In this document: piece by piece, positions 60,237 through 64,000 of the stretch
Layout: every line of letters begins with the position of its first letter
Numbering within the stretch: the stretch's first letter is position 1
Origin: Flavobacteriales bacterium
Lineage (GTDB): Bacteria; Bacteroidota; Bacteroidia; Flavobacteriales_G; Salibacteraceae
Assembly: GCA_003499525.1 (NCBI GenBank)
Contig: DNTB01000031.1
Span: 61,706 to 125,705, forward strand
Length of the DNA: 64,000 nucleotides
Direction: 5' to 3'
Notes under the pieces: generated by a model
The model's database searches: none
Told to the model about the DNA's origin: nothing
The model's input: only the letters and a program-made list of their open reading frames with translations
Made by a program: the position numbers and the translations under genes

Positions 60237-60322
60237 TACCCGGGGCGGGACTTGAACCCGCACGGCCATTACTGGCCACTGGATTTTAAGTCCAGCGTGT
60301 CTACCAATTCCACCACCCGGGC
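60237..60322 (-). tRNA. tRNA-Leu (anticodon TAA)
   Basis: The 86-base class II tRNA reads from 60322 down: acceptor GCCCGGG, D-arm with GGTAGACACG, anticodon stem CTGGA/TCCAG with loop CTTAAAA (TAA), long variable arm (GGCCA-GTAA-TGGCC), and T-arm GCGGGTTCAAGTCCCGC. The first acceptor pair is G-U, discriminator A at 60237, and CCA is not encoded. It follows tRNA-Gly by 42 bases on the same strand. Confidence 0.96.
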
Positions 60323-60364
60323 ATTCAAAAGCCCTGTTATTGCAATATGAATTCAGAACTTTAG

Positions 60365-60437
<73 letters not shown>

Positions 60438-60465
60438 GTGAATTCCTAAGTCGGAAAACGGGCGT

Positions 60466-60473
60466 CAAAAGTA
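60466..60473 (-). promoter_or_regulatory. Promoter -7 box of the tRNA-Gly/tRNA-Leu pair
   Basis: The minus strand reads TACTTTTG, an exact TAnnTTTG match, 28 bases before tRNA-Gly. It lies just after the mutS stop, so the tRNA pair has its own promoter. No clear TTTG at -33. Confidence 0.55.
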
Positions 60474-60504
60474 TACATTTATCTGATTTGGAGTTTTCCC
60501 CGTT

Positions 60505-63111
60505 TTATTCTCCAAGCTTTTTTTTGATGTCATTCAGCTTCATCAGTGCCTCGACCGGAGTTAAGGTATTAATATCTGTATCGAGAATAACCTTTTTGAC
60601 CTCTCCTAATGTTGGATCGTCAAGTTGAAAAAAACTCAGCTGAACCTGATCATCATTGGGTTGGGCAAGTTCAATTTTTTCTTCACTTCTGGATTCTTCC
60701 AGACGATTAAGTATTTCTTCCGCTTTTTTGACGGCAGTTTTAGGCATTCCTGCCAGCATAGCGACATGAATTCCGAAACTGTGGTTGCTCCCTCCTTTAG
60801 CGAGTTTTCTCAGAAAGATAATCTTACTTCCTGCCTGTTTTATAGAAACATTGAAGTTCTTAATGCGCTCATAGGCTTTTTCCATTTCATTGAGCTCATG
60901 GTAATGAGTCGCAAACAGGGTTTTAGGTCGATGTATTGAATTGTGAAGATAATCAGCTATAGACCATGCGATGGACACCCCATCATATGTACTTGTTCCC
61001 CTTCCAATTTCATCAAGTAGTATCAGGCTTCTTTTTGAAATGTTATTTAAAATACTGGCCGTTTCGTTCATTTCCACCATAAATGTAGACTCTCCCATGG
61101 AGATGTTGTCAGATGCTCCCACCCGGGTAAATATTTTGTCCACCCAACCAATGCTGGCTTGTCGAGCTGGAACAAAAGAGCCTATTTGTGCGAGTAGAGC
61201 GATAAGCGCTGTTTGTCGAAGGATTGCGCTCTTACCCGACATATTTGGCCCAGTAATCATCATAATCTGATGGGTCTCTTGATCCAGATAAATATCATTA
61301 GGGATGTATTGTTCTTCATACCCAAGGTTCTGCTCAATTACCGGATGCCTGCCCTCTATAATTTCCAGGCTATTGGAATCGTCAAGGATTGGTTTACAGT
61401 ATTGATGTTTTTCAGCCGTCCTGCTAAACGAGAGCAATATGTCTAATTCAGCAAGAATAAATGCACTCGATTGTATTTCTGCCACATAAGGAAGTAAGCT
61501 GTCCAAAAGTTCCTGATAAATTCGACGTTCTATTTGACTGATATGGTCCTCGGCATTTAAAATTCTGGATTCATACTCCTTGAGTTCTTCTGTAATATAG
61601 CGCTCAGCGCTCACCAAGGTCTGTTTGCGAATCCAATCCTCAGGAACCTCATTCTTATAAGTATTTCTTACCTCGTAGTAATATCCAAAAACGTTGTTAA
61701 ACCCTAATTTGAGCGATGAAATTCCACTGGAAGTTCTGTCTCGTTCAAGTATTTCTTCCAAAACACTCTTGGAATCCGACCTGAGGTTTCTTAGTTCATC
61801 AAGCTTATCATCAACACCTTCTTTAATTGTGTTGCCTTTTCCCAACTGAATAGGAGCCTCAGGATCTAAAACTGTTTCAAGTCGATGAATAACATTCTGA
61901 TGGTTTGCAAGACCACTAATTTTGCGCTTCAGAGCTTTTTTTGCATTCTTCTTGTAAAGTTCCTTTATCGTCTGTACTGATATCAGACTTTTTTTGAGCT
62001 GATTTAATTCCCTCGGGTTAGTTCTTTGAAGAGCAACTCTTGAGATTAGCCTTTCAAGATCACCTATTTGACTCAGTTTTGTACCGAGGTCATGTGAAGT
62101 ATCTCGAAGTGATATAAACGCATCAACTATTTCATGGCGGTTCCTTATCTCGGGTAGTGATTTTAATGGGAAGGACAGCCATCTTCTTAAGTGTCTTGAT
62201 CCCATAGGCGTAGAACAATCATCGAGGATATCCACTAGAGCCGTTCCATCCTCTTGGTTGGAGTGGAACACTTCCAGATTTCTTACGGTAAAATGGTCGA
62301 GCCAAACAAAGTTTCCATCATCAATTCGGGATATTTTTTGAATATGGCCTAGGTTATGATGCTCCGCTTGTTTCAGATACCACATGCAGGCACCTGCAGC
62401 AATAATGGACTTTTTGAGGTCTTCAACTCCAAAACCTTTAAGACTTTTCGTTTGGAAATGAGCATTGAGCGATTCATGAGCATACTCTTCGCTAAAAACC
62501 CATTCATCAAGAAGGTAGCAATAGTGATTGCTACCAAATAGTTTTTCAAACCTGGCTTTCTGACTTCTTTCTACCAAAATTTCTTTTGGACTGAAATTTT
62601 GAATCAGCTTGTCAATACTGTCGACGGCTCCTTGTGCTACTTGAAAAGACCCTGTAGTAATATCCAAAAGGGCTAGTCCGGTTTCATCCCTATCTATATG
62701 TATTGCAGCCAGATAGTTATTCTGTTTCTGCTCATAGGTGTTCTCGTGAGTGGTTAATCCTGGTGTAACTAATTCTGTGATTCCCCGACGAACGATTTTT
62801 TTTGATGCATTAGGATCTTCTAGTTGCTCGCAAATGGCTACTCGTTCACCAGCTCTTACCAGTTTGGTAAGATAAGTGTCGAGCGCATGATGAGGAAATC
62901 CGGCCAAAGCAACTTCAGATGCTTTTCCGTTTTTTCTTTTAGTAAGGACAATTCCCAGAATTTTTGCTGCCTTTTCGGCATCGGAACTAAAGGTCTCATA
63001 AAAGTCTCCTACCCGAAACAGCAGAATTGCATCCGGATGTTTGGCTTTAAAACTATTGTATTGTCTCATCAGCGGTGTTTCCGCCGATTCTTTTTTCTTA
63101 CTTCGAGCCAC
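60505..63111 (-). CDS. mutS: MutS, DNA mismatch-recognition ATPase
   Basis: The 868-residue mismatch-repair protein shows the N-terminal mismatch-binding motif VGDFYETF (F-x-E with Phe and Glu), connector and lever domains, Walker A GPNMSGKS (621-628), Walker B region LILLDEIGRGTSTYDG and FATHYHELNEME. The start is GTG 63111 (ARSKKKESAETPLM...); an internal ATG at 63069 would remove 14 residues that resemble the usual basic lead, so GTG is kept. No mutL is nearby. Confidence 0.95.
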   Translation of the reverse strand: MARSKKKESAETPLMRQYNSFKAKHPDAILLFRVGDFYETFSSDAEKAAKILGIVLTKRKNGKASEVALAGFPHHALDTYLTKLVRAGERVAICEQLEDPNASKKIVRRGITELVTPGLTTHENTYEQKQNNYLAAIHIDRDETGLALLDITTGSFQVAQGAVDSIDKLIQNFSPKEILVERSQKARFEKLFGSNHYCYLLDEWVFSEEYAHESLNAHFQTKSLKGFGVEDLKKSIIAAGACMWYLKQAEHHNLGHIQKISRIDDGNFVWLDHFTVRNLEVFHSNQEDGTALVDILDDCSTPMGSRHLRRWLSFPLKSLPEIRNRHEIVDAFISLRDTSHDLGTKLSQIGDLERLISRVALQRTNPRELNQLKKSLISVQTIKELYKKNAKKALKRKISGLANHQNVIHRLETVLDPEAPIQLGKGNTIKEGVDDKLDELRNLRSDSKSVLEEILERDRTSSGISSLKLGFNNVFGYYYEVRNTYKNEVPEDWIRKQTLVSAERYITEELKEYESRILNAEDHISQIERRIYQELLDSLLPYVAEIQSSAFILAELDILLSFSRTAEKHQYCKPILDDSNSLEIIEGRHPVIEQNLGYEEQYIPNDIYLDQETHQIMMITGPNMSGKSAILRQTALIALLAQIGSFVPARQASIGWVDKIFTRVGASDNISMGESTFMVEMNETASILNNISKRSLILLDEIGRGTSTYDGVSIAWSIADYLHNSIHRPKTLFATHYHELNEMEKAYERIKNFNVSIKQAGSKIIFLRKLAKGGSNHSFGIHVAMLAGMPKTAVKKAEEILNRLEESRSEEKIELAQPNDDQVQLSFFQLDDPTLGEVKKVILDTDINTLTPVEALMKLNDIKKKLGE

Positions 63112-63188
63112 TGAAAAATGGTAAAGAAACTAAGATAAGATCAGCAATTCTTATTGATTCTAGCAGATAGCTTCATTTTTAAAGAGTT

Positions 63189-63725
63189 ATGAACAGGAAA
63201 CTAAAAGTTGAAGAACTCAACCGGTTAACTATTGAGGAGTACAAGAATTCTAAAAAGGTCAGTATAGTATTGGTATTGGACAATATCAGAAGTCTGCACA
63301 ATGTTGGATCTATATTCAGGAATGCGGATGCTTTTCGAATACAATCGATAGTGTTATGTGGAATAACGGCTACACCACCGAATCGTGAAATTCAAAAAAC
63401 GGCCCTCGGTTCAACGGATTCTGTTGAATGGCGCTATTTGGAAAGTACAGTTTTGGCTGTGGAAGAATTAAAGAGCAAAGGATACAGAGTATTTGCTCTT
63501 GAACAAACAGATAACTCTAGCCTGCTGGAGGAAGTACGGTTTAAATCAACAGATAAAATTGCGATAGTGGTTGGAAATGAAGTTTATGGAGTACAACAAG
63601 AAGTAATAAATACAGCAGATGGTGTGTTAGAAATAGCTCAATTTGGAACAAAACACTCCTTGAACGTAAGCGTAAGCTGCGGAATTGTATTATGGCAGCT
63701 AAGCCGATTTATGAGGAAGAGGTGA
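63189..63725 (+). CDS. SpoU/TrmH-family RNA 2'-O-methyltransferase
   Basis: The 178-residue SPOUT enzyme carries all three motifs: NVGSIFRNADAF (motif 1, catalytic Arg), VGNEVYGV (motif 2, Glu) and LEIAQFGTKHSLNVSVSCGIVLWQL (motif 3, recognised by GTKHSLNVSVS). It lacks the extra N-terminal domain of RlmB and is compact like TrmL/TrmH-group proteins. Target RNA cannot be determined from sequence. It is transcribed away from mutS with a 77-base gap. Confidence 0.85.
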   Translation: MNRKLKVEELNRLTIEEYKNSKKVSIVLVLDNIRSLHNVGSIFRNADAFRIQSIVLCGITATPPNREIQKTALGSTDSVEWRYLESTVLAVEELKSKGYRVFALEQTDNSSLLEEVRFKSTDKIAIVVGNEVYGVQQEVINTADGVLEIAQFGTKHSLNVSVSCGIVLWQLSRFMRKR

Positions 63726-63737
63726 AGGGGAAAGGAA

Positions 63738-63926
63738 CTACTCGTTGCAGGTCCAGCCGTTATCCTCGTGAGTATCAATTCCTGATTGATAGATATTGCC
63801 TTTGCCGCAAACTTCACTGGATAGTTTTCCCCGTTCAGGATCATCAAAAGTACATGTAGTACATTTCTTGCATGAAGTAGAACTCAATATGGCCATGATG
63901 CCAGCAATGGTGATAAGGTATCTCAT
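63738..63926 (-). CDS. Small cysteine-containing lipoprotein, function unknown
   Basis: The 62-residue product has a lipoprotein signal with lipid Cys19 (SSTSC) and a mature part of 43 residues holding four more Cys (22, 25, 40, 60), the first two as C-x-x-C (KKCTTC). I do not recognise a family. The four Cys could form two disulfides in the periplasm. The ATG at 63947 falls inside the -7 box (63945-63952), so ATG 63926 is chosen. It ends 13 bases from the convergent methyltransferase gene. Confidence 0.65.
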   Translation of the reverse strand: MRYLITIAGIMAILSSTSCKKCTTCTFDDPERGKLSSEVCGKGNIYQSGIDTHEDNGWTCNE

Positions 63927-63944
63927 ATTGTTAAGGATATGCCA

Positions 63945-63952
63945 CAAATATA
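63945..63952 (-). promoter_or_regulatory. Promoter -7 box before the small Cys lipoprotein
   Basis: The minus strand reads TATATTTG, an exact TAnnTTTG match, 19 bases before the chosen ATG. No TTTG is seen at -33. The remaining bases to 64000 show nothing else. Confidence 0.45.
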
Positions 63953-64000
63953 GTGATTGAGACGAATCGGCAGGTTATAAAAAGAAGCCGTCTCGATAAC

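Noticed and set aside
60142..60279. N-terminal extension of the basic lipoprotein frame
   Set aside because: It runs through the tRNA-Leu 3' end and has no signal-like features; the ATG at 60141 is at the lipoprotein signal.

Overview
The window comes from a member of the Bacteroidota, most likely Flavobacteriales. The evidence is the set of gliding-motility and type IX secretion (T9SS) genes (porT, gldB, gldC, a porP/sprF-type gene, gldK, gldL, gldM, gldN), the order of the cell-wall/division cluster without murF, an FtsZ with a Bacteroidota-type tail, and promoters that match the Bacteroidota pattern (TTTG near -33, TAnnTTTG near -7). Nothing resembles an insertion sequence, prophage, integron or CRISPR array. 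The region reads as conserved core chromosome with very tight gene packing; no gene-free stretch exceeds about 280 bases.

Layout. 1-1610: end of the elongasome genes (PBP2 tail, RodA). 1607-9211 (minus): coaX, a FadL-like outer-membrane protein, a TPR protein, lptC, a small membrane protein, a CorC-type protein and a PpiD-type chaperone, an envelope-biogenesis operon. 9291-12327 (plus): tRNA-Phe with a strong terminator, an orphan sensor kinase, an M20 peptidase and a GNAT acetyltransferase. 12331-14803 (minus): Nfu and Mrp iron-sulfur proteins, an alkyltransferase-like protein, TrmB. 14850-21256: a glycosyltransferase, then GSCFA/nadE/porT facing gldB/gldC, then engB and a hydrolase.

21409-36756 (plus): a complete dcw operon mraZ-rsmH-ftsL-ftsI-murE-mraY-murD-ftsW-murG-murC-ftsQ-ftsA-ftsZ. 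Nearly every junction overlaps or is a few bases long. The 280-base leader holds two DnaA-box-like sites and three MraZ-type boxes repeated every 10 bp. 36779-43804: yqeY (plus) faces the minus-strand set miaB, sigma-54 activator, lptE, TPR protein, secG, groS, groL. The groS leader carries a good -24/-12 (sigma-54) promoter and an upstream palindrome of the kind bound by sigma-54 activators, so the nearby activator gene is a candidate chaperonin regulator.

43857-53285 (plus): topA, an arginase-fold protein that has lost several metal ligands, and the T9SS core operon porP-like/gldK/gldL/gldM/gldN. 53301-57807 (minus): nucleotide-sugar genes (aminotransferase, UDP-glucose dehydrogenase, UDP-glucuronate decarboxylase, dTDP-glucose dehydratase). 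57883-59900: an outer-membrane protein and the Kdo transferase waaA. 59878-64000: a very basic small lipoprotein, tRNA-Leu and tRNA-Gly, mutS, a SpoU-type methyltransferase and a small cysteine-rich lipoprotein.

Taken together, the window is mostly cell-envelope biology: peptidoglycan synthesis, septation, LPS core and transport (lptC, lptE, waaA), outer-membrane proteins and T9SS, with chaperonin, Fe-S and tRNA/DNA-repair housekeeping between. The most promising unexplained items are the sigma-54 control of groSL, the DnaA/MraZ leader of the dcw operon, and the degenerate arginase next to the T9SS operon. Functional assignments rest on motif recognition in the translated sequence; no database search was possible.
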